Source: an uncultured beta proteobacterium (GTDB taxonomy: Bacteria; Pseudomonadota; Gammaproteobacteria; Burkholderiales; Burkholderiaceae). From it: a DNA stretch of 41,358 nucleotides. Both the position numbers and the translations under genes were made by a program. Numbering within the stretch: position 1 is the stretch's first letter; the number at the start of each line of letters is the position of its first letter. Under the pieces are notes generated by a model, which was not told the DNA's origin, did not search any database, and saw only the letters and a program-made list of their open reading frames with translations. The stretch spans positions 1 to 41,358 of the forward strand of contig CAJARE010000295.1 in the NCBI GenBank assembly GCA_903944255.1. The letters run 5' to 3'. Below are positions 7,692 to 16,351 of the stretch, piece by piece.

Positions 7692-7736
7692 AGTAATGAT
7701 TAGATGCAATGCAACAAAACCTACTGGGAGTGGTTT

Positions 7737-9923
7737 GTGACTACAGATCAAAAAAGTACAAAAAATAGTGAGTGGCCATCTGTTACGGAAAGCAATTTAG
7801 AAAGCTGGAGAGAATCCGCCCAGAAATCGGCACCCAATGGAAATGTCGATCAATTAGGTTGGAATACACCTGATGGAATTCATCTGAAAGCACTGTATAC
7901 CGCTGCCGACACTGAGGACTTGAAATACAAAAATTCACTTCCAGGTTTTGAGCCTTTCATTCGCGGTCCTCAGGCGACGATGTACTCAGTTCGTCCATGG
8001 ACGATTCGCCAATATGCTGGATTTTCTACTGCTGAAGAATCCAATGCGTTTTATCGCAAAGCATTAGATGCAGGCGGACAAGGTGTGTCAGTCGCCTTTG
8101 ATTTAGCTACCCATCGTGGCTACGATTCTGATCATCCGCGTGTAACGGGGGATGTTGGTAAGGCGGGTGTAGCAATAGACTCCATTGAAGACATGAAGAT
8201 TTTGTTTGATGGTATTCCGCTCGACAAAGTTTCAGTATCGATGACGATGAATGGTGCAGTCTTGCCAGTGTTGGCTGGGTATATTGTGGCCGGTGAGGAG
8301 CAGGGAGTTAAGCAAGAGCTGCTCTCAGGAACCATTCAGAACGATATTCTGAAAGAGTTTATGGTCAGAAATACTTATATCTATCCGCCTGAGCCTTCGA
8401 TGCGTATTATCGGCGACATCATCGAGTACACCGCCAAACACATGCCTAAATTCAATTCGATTTCAATATCGGGTTATCACATTCAAGAGGCGGGCGCCAA
8501 TCAAGTATTGGAACTTGCCTTTACTTTGGCTGATGGCAAGGAATATGTCAAAACAGCGTTGGCAAAGGGCCTTGATATCGATGGCTTTGCTGGAAGACTT
8601 TCATTCTTCTTTGCAATTGGTATGAACTTTTATCTGGAGGTTGCAAAGCTTCGCGCCGCAAGACTCTTATGGTGGCGCATTATGAAGTCATTTGGGCCAA
8701 AAAATCCTAAGTCTTTAATGTTGCGCACGCATTGCCAAACCTCAGGTTGGTCGCTTACTGAACAAGATCCCTATAACAATGTCGTGAGAACGACAGTTGA
8801 GGCGATGGCAGCAGTATTTGGCGGAACTCAATCTTTGCATACCAATTCTTTTGATGAGGCAATTGCCTTACCGTCTGAGGTTTCCAGCCGAATTGCACGT
8901 AATACCCAACTTATTTTGCAAGAAGAGACTCATATTACTAGCGTGATTGACCCATGGGCTGGCTCTTATATGATGGAAAATCTTACACAAGAAATGGCTG
9001 ATAAAGCCTGGGAAATCATTCAAGAAGTCGATGTGATGGGTGGCATGACTAAGGCCGTAGAGAGTGGCTGGGCAAAACTAAAAATTGAAGCTGCTGCCGC
9101 TGAAAAGCAGGCAAAGATTGATTCTGGGACAGATGTCATTGTTGGAGTCAATAAATACAAGCTCGCAAAAGAAGATCTGGTTGATGTGTTGATGATTGAT
9201 AACGACAAGGTCCGTGAAAATCAGGTTGCTCGCCTGAAAGAAATTAGAGCAAAACGTGACTCTAAGAAAGTTCAGGCAGCTTTAGAGGCATTAACAAAAG
9301 CGGCGGAAGAGAATACCGGCAATCTCTTGGAATTAGCGGTCAATGCGATTCGTTTGAGGGCTACAGTTGGTGAAGTCTCTGATGCTTTGGAAAAAATTTA
9401 CGGGCGCCATCGCGCCGATACTCAAAAGGTGACGGGTGTGTATGCAGCTGCTTATGATTCAGCCGAAGGCTGGGAGAAATTAAAAGTTGAAATCGCTGAC
9501 TTTGCCAAAGAATTTGGTCGTCGCCCGCGAGTAATGATTGCTAAATTAGGTCAAGATGGTCATGATCGTGGGGCAAAAGTAGTAGCTACTGCCTTCGCTG
9601 ACTTAGGTTTTGACGTTGATATTGGACCTTTGTTTCAAACTCCTGAAGAGTGCGCCCGTCAAGCCATTGAAAATGACGTACATGCTTTAGGTATTTCTAC
9701 TTTAGCGGCAGGTCATAAGACATTAGTTCCCGCCATTATTGCTGAGCTCAAAAAACAAGGCTCTGATGACATTATTGTGTTTGTTGGTGGCGTTATCCCC
9801 CGGCAAGATTATGACTTTCTATATGAGGCCGGAGTAAAAGGGATTTACGGCCCTGGGACTCCCATTCCAGCTTCGGCAAAAGATGTACTCGAGCAAATTC
9901 GTAAATCTGCTAAGCCTCATTAA
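7737..9923 (+). CDS. scpA: Methylmalonyl-CoA mutase, single-chain (ScpA/MutB type)
   Basis: The enzyme uses adenosylcobalamin to interconvert (R)-methylmalonyl-CoA and succinyl-CoA, the last step of propionyl-CoA entry into the citric acid cycle. The 728-residue chain has the catalytic TIM barrel with YSVRPWTIRQYAGFSTAEESN near the N-terminus, MTMNGAVLPV, and ISGYHIQEAGA with the active-site Tyr-His. The C-terminal B12 domain has the DxHxxG motif (D607-G-H609-D-R-G612) whose His binds cobalt. It is one full-length chain like E. coli ScpA, not a separate small and large subunit. I chose the GTG at 7737 because GGGAG lies seven bases upstream. The ATG at 7704 would add 11 residues without a ribosome site. 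It is first gene of a tight operon with meaB, carboxylase and epimerase genes. Confidence 0.95.
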   Translation: MTTDQKSTKNSEWPSVTESNLESWRESAQKSAPNGNVDQLGWNTPDGIHLKALYTAADTEDLKYKNSLPGFEPFIRGPQATMYSVRPWTIRQYAGFSTAEESNAFYRKALDAGGQGVSVAFDLATHRGYDSDHPRVTGDVGKAGVAIDSIEDMKILFDGIPLDKVSVSMTMNGAVLPVLAGYIVAGEEQGVKQELLSGTIQNDILKEFMVRNTYIYPPEPSMRIIGDIIEYTAKHMPKFNSISISGYHIQEAGANQVLELAFTLADGKEYVKTALAKGLDIDGFAGRLSFFFAIGMNFYLEVAKLRAARLLWWRIMKSFGPKNPKSLMLRTHCQTSGWSLTEQDPYNNVVRTTVEAMAAVFGGTQSLHTNSFDEAIALPSEVSSRIARNTQLILQEETHITSVIDPWAGSYMMENLTQEMADKAWEIIQEVDVMGGMTKAVESGWAKLKIEAAAAEKQAKIDSGTDVIVGVNKYKLAKEDLVDVLMIDNDKVRENQVARLKEIRAKRDSKKVQAALEALTKAAEENTGNLLELAVNAIRLRATVGEVSDALEKIYGRHRADTQKVTGVYAAAYDSAEGWEKLKVEIADFAKEFGRRPRVMIAKLGQDGHDRGAKVVATAFADLGFDVDIGPLFQTPEECARQAIENDVHALGISTLAAGHKTLVPAIIAELKKQGSDDIIVFVGGVIPRQDYDFLYEAGVKGIYGPGTPIPASAKDVLEQIRKSAKPH

Positions 9924-9937
9924 AGCGTATTAAGACC

Positions 9938-10963
9938 ATGCTAAATGCGGCTGATCAAGCACTGATTCATGATCTAGTGGGCGCACCTTCGCTATCACAG
10001 CGACGTGCACTTGCTAAGATTATTACCTTGCTTGAGTCCACACGCTTGGACCACCGCAAGCGTGCAGATGAAGTACTAAATGCATTACTCCCTAAAACAG
10101 GTAAATCATTTCGTATTGGAATTTCAGGTGTACCGGGAGTGGGTAAATCCACCCTAATTGAAACACTAGGTCTCTATTTGATAGATAAAGGCCATCGAGT
10201 TGCAGTATTAGCGATTGATCCATCATCCAGCCTATCAGGTGGATCTATTTTGGGCGATAAAACTCGGATGGAACGTTTATCTGTTTTAGAAAACGCTTTT
10301 ATTCGTCCTAGTCCATCGTCGCTCACTCTGGGCGGCGTTGCTGAAAAAACTCGCGAAGCGATGTTAGTTGCTGAAGCCGCAGGATTTGATGTTGTCATTG
10401 TAGAAACCGTTGGGGTCGGTCAAAGTGAGATTGCCGTTTCAGGTATGACCGATATGTTTGTTTTACTACAACTTCCTAATGCGGGAGATGACTTACAGGC
10501 AATCAAAAAAGGTGTCATGGAGATTGCCGATTTGATTGTTATCAATAAAGTGGATCTTGATCCCAATGCCGCAATGAGAGCTCAGGCATTTATCACTAGC
10601 TCACTTCGCTTGCTTGGTTTTCAGGGTAATCCTGATCATGCATCACACGATCAAGAGTTTTGGCATCCTACCGTAATGACTCTGAGTGCTCTCGAAGGTA
10701 AAGGCGTGCCAGAGTTGTGGGAAAAGATTATGCATTTTCAGCATTTACAAAAAACTAATGGCAAATTCGATGCACGTCGTCAACAGCAAGCTGGGGCCTG
10801 GATGTGGGATCGCATTGAGGCGGGCCTTAAAAATGCATTTCGAAATAATGTAGCGGTGCAAGAGTTGCTCCCTACCTTAAGCGCCCAAGTCAATCAAGGA
10901 ACAATGACAGCGTCTGTAGCAGCAAGGAGGCTCTTGGAATCCATGGGCCATGAATTTTTCTAA
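9938..10963 (+). CDS. meaB: Methylmalonyl-CoA mutase-associated GTPase MeaB (ArgK/YgfD family)
   Basis: MeaB is a G-protein chaperone that guards methylmalonyl-CoA mutase, gates cobalamin loading and helps remove inactivated cofactor. The 341-residue protein has Walker A GVPGVGKST (about 61-69), the switch and metal region AIDPSSSLSGGSILGDKTRM, ETVGVGQSE and the guanine-specificity motif NKVD. The C-terminal dimerisation helices end in AARRLLESMGHEFF. The length is normal for the family. It begins 14 bases after the mutase stop and ends nine bases before the carboxylase gene, as expected for an operon that makes mutase and its chaperone together. No missing key residue is seen. Confidence 0.95.
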   Translation: MLNAADQALIHDLVGAPSLSQRRALAKIITLLESTRLDHRKRADEVLNALLPKTGKSFRIGISGVPGVGKSTLIETLGLYLIDKGHRVAVLAIDPSSSLSGGSILGDKTRMERLSVLENAFIRPSPSSLTLGGVAEKTREAMLVAEAAGFDVVIVETVGVGQSEIAVSGMTDMFVLLQLPNAGDDLQAIKKGVMEIADLIVINKVDLDPNAAMRAQAFITSSLRLLGFQGNPDHASHDQEFWHPTVMTLSALEGKGVPELWEKIMHFQHLQKTNGKFDARRQQQAGAWMWDRIEAGLKNAFRNNVAVQELLPTLSAQVNQGTMTASVAARRLLESMGHEFF

Positions 10964-10972
10964 GGAATAAAA

Positions 10973-12505
10973 ATGAAGGAAATCATTCAACAGCTAGAAG
11001 CCAAGCGTGAGCTTGCCCGCTTAGGCGGTGGTCAAAAAAGGATCCAGTCACAGCACGCTAAGGGGAAATTAACTGCACGTGAGCGAATTGAGCTTCTTTT
11101 AGATGCCGGCACTTTTGAAGAATGGGATATGTTTGTAGAGCACCGTTGCCATGATTTCGGTATGGGTGAACAAACTGTTCCAGGTGATGGTGTTGTTACT
11201 GGTTATGGAATGATTAACGGTCGCTTGGTTTTTGTATTCTCACAAGACTTTACGGTCCTGGGGGGCTCTTTGTCTGAAGCTCATGCAGAAAAGATCTGCA
11301 AGATCATGGATCAAGCTCTGAAAGTGGGTGCCCCTGTTATTGGATTAAATGACTCAGGTGGTGCACGTATTCAAGAGGGCGTTGCATCTCTTGGTGGATA
11401 TGCAGAAATTTTCCAGCGCAACGTTACTGCATCTGGCGTTATTCCCCAGATATCTTTAATTATGGGTCCATGTGCTGGTGGTGCAGTCTATTCCCCTGCA
11501 TTGACAGACTTTATCTTTATGGTCAAAGATAGTTCTTATATGTTTGTGACAGGACCTGAAGTTGTCAAGACTGTAACCCATGAAGATGTGACTGCTGAAG
11601 AGTTGGGTGGTGCAGTCACGCACTCTACGATATCCGGAGTCTGCGATCAGGCATTTGATAATGATGTTGATGCCATCATGATGCTACGTCGCTTCTTTAA
11701 CTACTTGCCGCTCTCAAATCGTGAAAAGCCACCATTAATTAAAGGTGCAAACCGCACCGAGGAGCCGGATTTTTCTCTAGATACATTGGTGCCATCCAAT
11801 CCAAACCAACCTTACGATATGAAAGAGTTGATTGCAAAAATTGTGGATGATGGTGAATTTTTCGAGCTACAACCCGATTACGCTAAAAACATTGTGATTG
11901 GTTTTGCACGTATGGAAGGACGTTCAATAGGCGTTGTTGCTAACCAGCCTCTAGTGCTGGCTGGTTGCCTGGATATCAAAGCCTCCATTAAAGCAGCCCG
12001 CTTCGTTCGTTTTTGTGATGCTTTTAATATTCCTGTTGTGACTTTGGTTGATGTGCCTGGATTTATGCCAGGTACCGCTCAAGAATATGGTGGGATTATT
12101 AAACATGGAGCTAAATTACTCTATGCATATGCTGATTGCACTGTGCCGAAGGTGACATTAATTACTCGAAAAGCCTACGGTGGCGCCTATGATGTAATGG
12201 CTTCTAAACATTTACGTGGTGATGTGAACTTTGCTTGGCCTTCTGCCGAGATTGCAGTAATGGGCCCTAAAGGTGCAGTAGAAATTATTTTCCGAGAAGA
12301 AAAATCGAACTCAGAAAAGATTGCAGCACGTGAGCTGGAATACAAATCTAAATTTGCCAATCCTTTTGTTGCCGGTCGAAGAGGTTATATCGATGACGTC
12401 ATCCTGCCGCATGAAACTCGCAAGCGTATAGCACGCTCTTTAGCGATGCTTAAAGATAAGGATTTAAAAAATCCAGCGCGTAAACACGGCAATATTCCTC
12501 TGTAA
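10973..12505 (+). CDS. pccB: Propionyl-CoA carboxylase carboxyltransferase (beta) subunit
   Basis: The beta subunit moves carboxyl from biotin to propionyl-CoA, forming (S)-methylmalonyl-CoA. The 510-residue chain has two crotonase-type halves. The first has the acyl-CoA oxyanion segment INDSGGARIQEG-like (written NDSGGARIQEGV), IMGPCAGGAVYSPALTDF and FVTGPEVVKTVT. The second has FVRFCDAFNIPVVTLVDVPGFMPG, ITRKAYGGAYDVMASKHLRGD and AWPSAEIAVMGPKGAVEIIFR. Length and motifs match actinobacterial and proteobacterial PccB. An AAGGAA ribosome site precedes ATG 10973. The mutase, MeaB and biotin carboxylase neighbours favour propionyl-CoA as substrate over acetyl-CoA or methylcrotonyl-CoA, although motifs alone do not fix this. 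Confidence 0.93.
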   Translation: MKEIIQQLEAKRELARLGGGQKRIQSQHAKGKLTARERIELLLDAGTFEEWDMFVEHRCHDFGMGEQTVPGDGVVTGYGMINGRLVFVFSQDFTVLGGSLSEAHAEKICKIMDQALKVGAPVIGLNDSGGARIQEGVASLGGYAEIFQRNVTASGVIPQISLIMGPCAGGAVYSPALTDFIFMVKDSSYMFVTGPEVVKTVTHEDVTAEELGGAVTHSTISGVCDQAFDNDVDAIMMLRRFFNYLPLSNREKPPLIKGANRTEEPDFSLDTLVPSNPNQPYDMKELIAKIVDDGEFFELQPDYAKNIVIGFARMEGRSIGVVANQPLVLAGCLDIKASIKAARFVRFCDAFNIPVVTLVDVPGFMPGTAQEYGGIIKHGAKLLYAYADCTVPKVTLITRKAYGGAYDVMASKHLRGDVNFAWPSAEIAVMGPKGAVEIIFREEKSNSEKIAARELEYKSKFANPFVAGRRGYIDDVILPHETRKRIARSLAMLKDKDLKNPARKHGNIPL

Positions 12506-12517
12506 AGGCGCCAAAAT

Positions 12518-14557
12518 ATGATGGCCACGAAAATGTTTAAGAAAATATTGATTGCTAACCGCGGCGAGATCGCATGCCGTGTAATACAAACAGCGAAAAA
12601 GTTGGGAATTAAAACAGTTGCGGTTTACTCCGAGGCTGATAAGGAAGCTCGCCATGTGCAACTTGCAGACGAAGCCATTTTTATTGGGCCAGCGCCTTCT
12701 CGTGAATCCTACTTAGTGATAGATCGTATTATTCAAGCCTGTAAAGATACAGGCGCCCAAGCAGTTCACCCTGGTTATGGCTTTTTATCTGAAAATGAAC
12801 AGTTTGCTAAACGTTGCGAAGATGAAGGCATCGTCTTTATTGGTCCTAAGTATCAATCTATTGCAGCGATGGGTGACAAAATTGCCTCTAAGAAGCTTGC
12901 CATTGAAGCTAAGGTAAATACGATCCCTGGTCATAACGCAGCTATTGCTACTACTGAAGAAGCTGTCAAGATCGCCCAAGGTATTGGTTACCCTGTCATG
13001 ATCAAAGCTTCAGCGGGAGGTGGTGGTAAGGGACTGCGTGTAGCTTCTAATGATAAAGAGGCTGCGGAAGGTTTTGCGGCCTGCAAGACAGAGGCGATGA
13101 ATAGTTTTGGTGATGACCGTATTTTCATTGAGAAATTCGTTGAAGGTCCGCGCCATATTGAAATTCAAGTATTGGGTGATTCACATGGCAATGTAGTTTA
13201 TTTGAATGAGCGTGATTGCTCTATACAGCGCCGTCACCAAAAGGTCATCGAAGAAGCGCCTTCACCGTTTATCGATCCCGCTACCCGAAAAGCTATGGGT
13301 GAGCAAGCTGTAGCGTTGGCAAAAGCAGTGAACTATCAGTCAGCAGGCACTGTTGAGTTTGTTGTTGGAAAGGATAAGTCTTTCTACTTTCTTGAAATGA
13401 ATACGCGCTTGCAGGTAGAGCATCCAGTGACTGAGAGCATTACTGGCCTTGATTTAGTTGAGCAAATGATTCGCGTAGCTGCAGGTGAGAAGTTAGCATT
13501 TAAACAGGAAGACGTTAAGCTCGATGGCTGGTCTATGGAATGCCGCATTAATGCAGATGATCCATTTCGTAATTTCTTGCCATCCATTGGACGCCTGGTG
13601 AAGTACCGCCCTCCAGAATCTATCAATGGGGTACGCGTAGATACCGGCGTTTATGAGGGTGGCGAAATTCCAATGTATTACGACTCGATGATTGCTAAAT
13701 TGATTGTGCATGGCAAAGATCGTAGCGAAGCAATTCATAAAATGCGTGCGGCATTGAACGATTTTGTGATTCGTGGAATTCATTCCAATATTCCATTTCA
13801 AGCTGCTTTATTGCAGCATCCCCGTTTCATTTCGGGCGATTTCACAACTGGCTTTATTGCAGAGGAATATCCTGAGGGCTTTAAGAAGGACTCAGTACAA
13901 CCGGCAGATCCAAAGCGGATGGCTGCCTTAGCTGCTTTTATGCGTTATCGCTATCTTGAGCATATCAAGATGATAGATGGCCAATTAGCAGGCCATGAGA
14001 TGGTCATTGCCAAGAAATTCGTTGTAGTTACTGGTGCCCAAGTTGGATCTATGAAGGATCCATACGAAGTTCCTATTCGGGTAGAGCTCAAAGATAGTAT
14101 CTACTCAATCTATATCGAAGAGCCTGATGCTATTAGTCGTTACGACATTGTTAGTGATTGGCGACCAGGACAAATTTGTCTTAATGCAACAATTAACGGC
14201 ACTCAAAAAGTAACTGCTCAAGTTGAGCGTCGTGGAGTTAAATTTTTATTAGTATTAGATGGCGCACACTATGAATGCATGGTTTTAAGCCCTTTAGGCG
14301 CTGAGCTGCAACGTCGAATGCCAGTAAAAATACCGCCCGATACCTCTAAATTAGTGATATCTCCTATGCCAGGGCTACTCACTAAAATGGCTGTAAAGGT
14401 GGGTGATATTGTTACTGGCGGTCAGAAATTAGCCTCAATTGAAGCCATGAAAATGGAAAATACAATTTCTGCTATTCAGGATGGAGTGGTCGCTGAAGTA
14501 TGCGCTAAAGAAGGAGAAAGCTTGGCAGTCGATCAGTTAATCCTTCGCTTTAAATAA
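12518..14557 (+). CDS. pccA: Propionyl-CoA carboxylase biotin carboxylase/biotin carrier (alpha) subunit
   Basis: The alpha subunit carboxylates its own biotin with ATP and bicarbonate and hands the carboxyl to PccB. The 679-residue chain begins with the biotin carboxylase start KILIANRGEIACRV. It has the glycine-rich ATP loop KASAGGGGKGLRV, the catalytic ERDCSIQRRHQKVIEEAPSP and EMNTRLQVEHPVTE. A middle BT-type linker domain follows, then a C-terminal biotinyl domain with EAMKMEN, in which K645 would carry biotin. The length fits PccA. The gene lies 12 bases after pccB and is followed after 11 bases by the VOC gene. A second in-frame ATG at 12521 could also serve as start. All key residues appear intact. 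Confidence 0.94.
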   Translation: MMATKMFKKILIANRGEIACRVIQTAKKLGIKTVAVYSEADKEARHVQLADEAIFIGPAPSRESYLVIDRIIQACKDTGAQAVHPGYGFLSENEQFAKRCEDEGIVFIGPKYQSIAAMGDKIASKKLAIEAKVNTIPGHNAAIATTEEAVKIAQGIGYPVMIKASAGGGGKGLRVASNDKEAAEGFAACKTEAMNSFGDDRIFIEKFVEGPRHIEIQVLGDSHGNVVYLNERDCSIQRRHQKVIEEAPSPFIDPATRKAMGEQAVALAKAVNYQSAGTVEFVVGKDKSFYFLEMNTRLQVEHPVTESITGLDLVEQMIRVAAGEKLAFKQEDVKLDGWSMECRINADDPFRNFLPSIGRLVKYRPPESINGVRVDTGVYEGGEIPMYYDSMIAKLIVHGKDRSEAIHKMRAALNDFVIRGIHSNIPFQAALLQHPRFISGDFTTGFIAEEYPEGFKKDSVQPADPKRMAALAAFMRYRYLEHIKMIDGQLAGHEMVIAKKFVVVTGAQVGSMKDPYEVPIRVELKDSIYSIYIEEPDAISRYDIVSDWRPGQICLNATINGTQKVTAQVERRGVKFLLVLDGAHYECMVLSPLGAELQRRMPVKIPPDTSKLVISPMPGLLTKMAVKVGDIVTGGQKLASIEAMKMENTISAIQDGVVAEVCAKEGESLAVDQLILRFK

Positions 14558-14568
14558 GAGGGGATTGT

Positions 14569-15048
14569 ATGTCTGATATAAACGTTAAGCCATTCAAGAT
14601 TTTGGGAATTCAGCAAATTGCTATTGGTGGCGAGGATAAAGAACGTCTCAAAAAATTATGGGTTGATCTTTTGGGCTTTCAATTTAAAAGCACTTTTGTC
14701 TCTGAGCGCGAAAATGTTGATGAAGATATTTGCTCTATCGGAACAGGCGTTAATGAAATTGAAGTAGATTTAATGCAGCCACTTGATATTGAGAAAAAGC
14801 CGGCAGTTCAGCATACCCCTCTCAATCACATTGGTTTATGGGTTGATGATTTGCCAAAGGCGGTTGAATGGCTAAGCGCTAAGGGTTTGCGTTTTGCACC
14901 AGGCGGCATTCGTAGAGGAGCTGGTGGTTTTGATATTACTTTCATACATCCTAAAGCGAATGATGATTTTCCTTTCAGTGGTGAGGGTGTATTGATTGAA
15001 TTAGTGCAGGCACCTCCAGAGATCATTGCGGGGTTAAGCTCATCATGA
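14569..15048 (+). CDS. VOC superfamily protein, probable methylmalonyl-CoA epimerase
   Basis: A 159-residue protein with two beta-alpha-beta-beta-beta modules of the vicinal oxygen chelate superfamily: first GIQQIAIGGEDKERLKKLWVDLLG (13-36), second LNHIGLWVDDLPKAVEWL (85-102). The last ligand strand is LIELVQAP. Position in the operon, straight after pccA, and the missing step between carboxylase and mutase point to methylmalonyl-CoA epimerase. Oddly, the first metal ligand, normally His in bacterial epimerases, is Gln16, and the second would be Asp67 or Glu65. H87 and E144 are kept. Gln at the first position occurs in human glyoxalase I, so a metal can still bind, but a different VOC reaction is possible. 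A GAGGGGA ribosome site precedes ATG 14569. Confidence 0.75.
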   Translation: MSDINVKPFKILGIQQIAIGGEDKERLKKLWVDLLGFQFKSTFVSERENVDEDICSIGTGVNEIEVDLMQPLDIEKKPAVQHTPLNHIGLWVDDLPKAVEWLSAKGLRFAPGGIRRGAGGFDITFIHPKANDDFPFSGEGVLIELVQAPPEIIAGLSSS

Positions 15049-15077
15049 AGTTCGCCTCTAAAAGATGAGAGCTTGAA

Positions 15078-15815
15078 TTGACGCGTATATTAGCTATCGA
15101 TACTTCGTCTGCTTGGTGTTCTGTGGCTTTGAGTATAGATAACAATGAGCCGCTGTTTCGGCATGATCCCGTTTCTGCTGGTGCCAGCCAATTGTTGCTG
15201 CCTTGGATCGAAGAGATGCTTATTCAAGCAGATATCTCTTTACATGATTTAGATGCCATCGCCATTGGAGTAGGTCCCGGAGCATTTACGGGCATCCGTT
15301 TAGGCCTTGCTGTAGCGCAAGGACTGGCAATCAGCTCAAGACTACCAGTGCTGCCGGTAGCTAGCTTAGATGCCATTGCTTCACAGCTTGCTCTATCCCC
15401 TCAATTTAGATCAAGCCATTCAAGTATTTTTGCTGTTGCTGTAGATGCTCGTATGGACGAGATTTATTGGGCTAAATACCAAACGTCAGATCTAGGCTTA
15501 CCCACCAGACTTGGCGATATTCAATTAACAAAGCCTGAAAAAATAGAGTTAAGCGGTGTTCAATTTATTGCTGGTAGTGCTATCAATGAATATGGTGAGC
15601 GACTTTTTACGTCCAATTCTTCAAAGCTATCTGCACCATTTCTTGATGCAAAGATTGGAATATCTGCACTCGGCGTATTAGATTGCGGGAAAAAAGATTT
15701 GTTAGATGGCAAGCAAATCGATATCTCTGATCTAGAACCGCTATATATTCGAAATAAAGTAGCTCTCACTACTGAGGAGCGCTCAATACTTTATAAAGCC
15801 GAGATATCAAGCTGA
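15078..15815 (+). CDS. tsaB: tRNA threonylcarbamoyladenosine biosynthesis protein TsaB
   Basis: TsaB is the catalytically inactive partner of TsaD in the complex that makes t6A37 on ANN-decoding tRNAs. The 245-residue protein starts ILAIDTSSAWCSVALS and has the ASKHA-fold segment IAIGVGPGAFTGIRLGLAVAQGLA, as in TsaB proteins. The start is a TTG at 15078 after a GATGAGAG ribosome site, with no upstream in-frame alternative that fits. It begins 29 bases after the VOC stop, so it may be read from the propionyl-CoA operon as well as from its own promoter. Its TGA shares a base with the ATG of rimI, which indicates translational coupling. Confidence 0.92.
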   Translation: MTRILAIDTSSAWCSVALSIDNNEPLFRHDPVSAGASQLLLPWIEEMLIQADISLHDLDAIAIGVGPGAFTGIRLGLAVAQGLAISSRLPVLPVASLDAIASQLALSPQFRSSHSSIFAVAVDARMDEIYWAKYQTSDLGLPTRLGDIQLTKPEKIELSGVQFIAGSAINEYGERLFTSNSSKLSAPFLDAKIGISALGVLDCGKKDLLDGKQIDISDLEPLYIRNKVALTTEERSILYKAEISS

Positions 15816-16351
15816 TGTCAAGCCAAGATCATTCCTCAATCGATGGCGTTGCTGAACTTTCATTCATGCCAATGCAGATAGCTGATTTAGATGCTGTTTT
15901 AAAAATTGAATTGGTTTCTCATAGACATCCATGGACCAGTGGAAATTTTCATGATTCATTAAAAGCTGGGCATTGGGCTTATTGCATTCGCCCTCAAGTA
16001 GATCAAGCGATTAAGGGCAGTTTTTTAGATCCCAATGTACTTTGGGCTTATTGCATCTTATATCCGGCAGTCGATGAGCTGCATTTACTAAACATTACTG
16101 TTTCACCAAATCTGCGTAAGCTAGGATTGGGCAGCAGAATGATGGCTGCCATTGAAGGTGTTGCAGCAGGGCAAAACATACCTAGAATGATTCTGGAAGT
16201 AAGACCCTCCAATCTTGCTGCCGTCAATCTATATCAAAAATTAGGATACGAGCAAATTGGCCTTCGCAAAGCTTACTATCCAGTTGATCAGATTACTGGG
16301 TCTCGTGAAGATGCTCTGGTTTTGGCAAAATCGATTAAGCTTGAGTTATGA
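15815..16351 (+). CDS. rimI: Ribosomal protein alanine N-acetyltransferase RimI (GNAT family)
   Basis: RimI acetylates the N-terminal alanine of ribosomal protein S18. The 178-residue protein has GNAT motifs: LLNITVSPNLRKLGLGSRMM, where the RKLGLG loop binds acetyl-CoA pyrophosphate, then MILEVRPSNLAAVNLYQKLGYEQIGLRKAYY, the RimI-specific EVR and Y-Y segment. It overlaps tsaB by one base (TGATG) and overlaps the next gene by four bases (ATGAGC region). The tsaB-rimI order is widespread in proteobacteria. The N-terminal 20 residues are longer than in E. coli. Substrate assignment rests on family and context. Confidence 0.9.
   Translation: MSSQDHSSIDGVAELSFMPMQIADLDAVLKIELVSHRHPWTSGNFHDSLKAGHWAYCIRPQVDQAIKGSFLDPNVLWAYCILYPAVDELHLLNITVSPNLRKLGLGSRMMAAIEGVAAGQNIPRMILEVRPSNLAAVNLYQKLGYEQIGLRKAYYPVDQITGSREDALVLAKSIKLEL

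Noticed and set aside
7704..7736. Upstream ATG for methylmalonyl-CoA mutase
   Set aside because: It has no ribosome site, while the GTG at 7737 has GGGAG at good spacing.
7645..7736. Cobalamin riboswitch before the B12-dependent mutase
   Set aside because: The gap is only 92 bases and I see no B12-box-like sequence. B12 use does not by itself imply such a switch.
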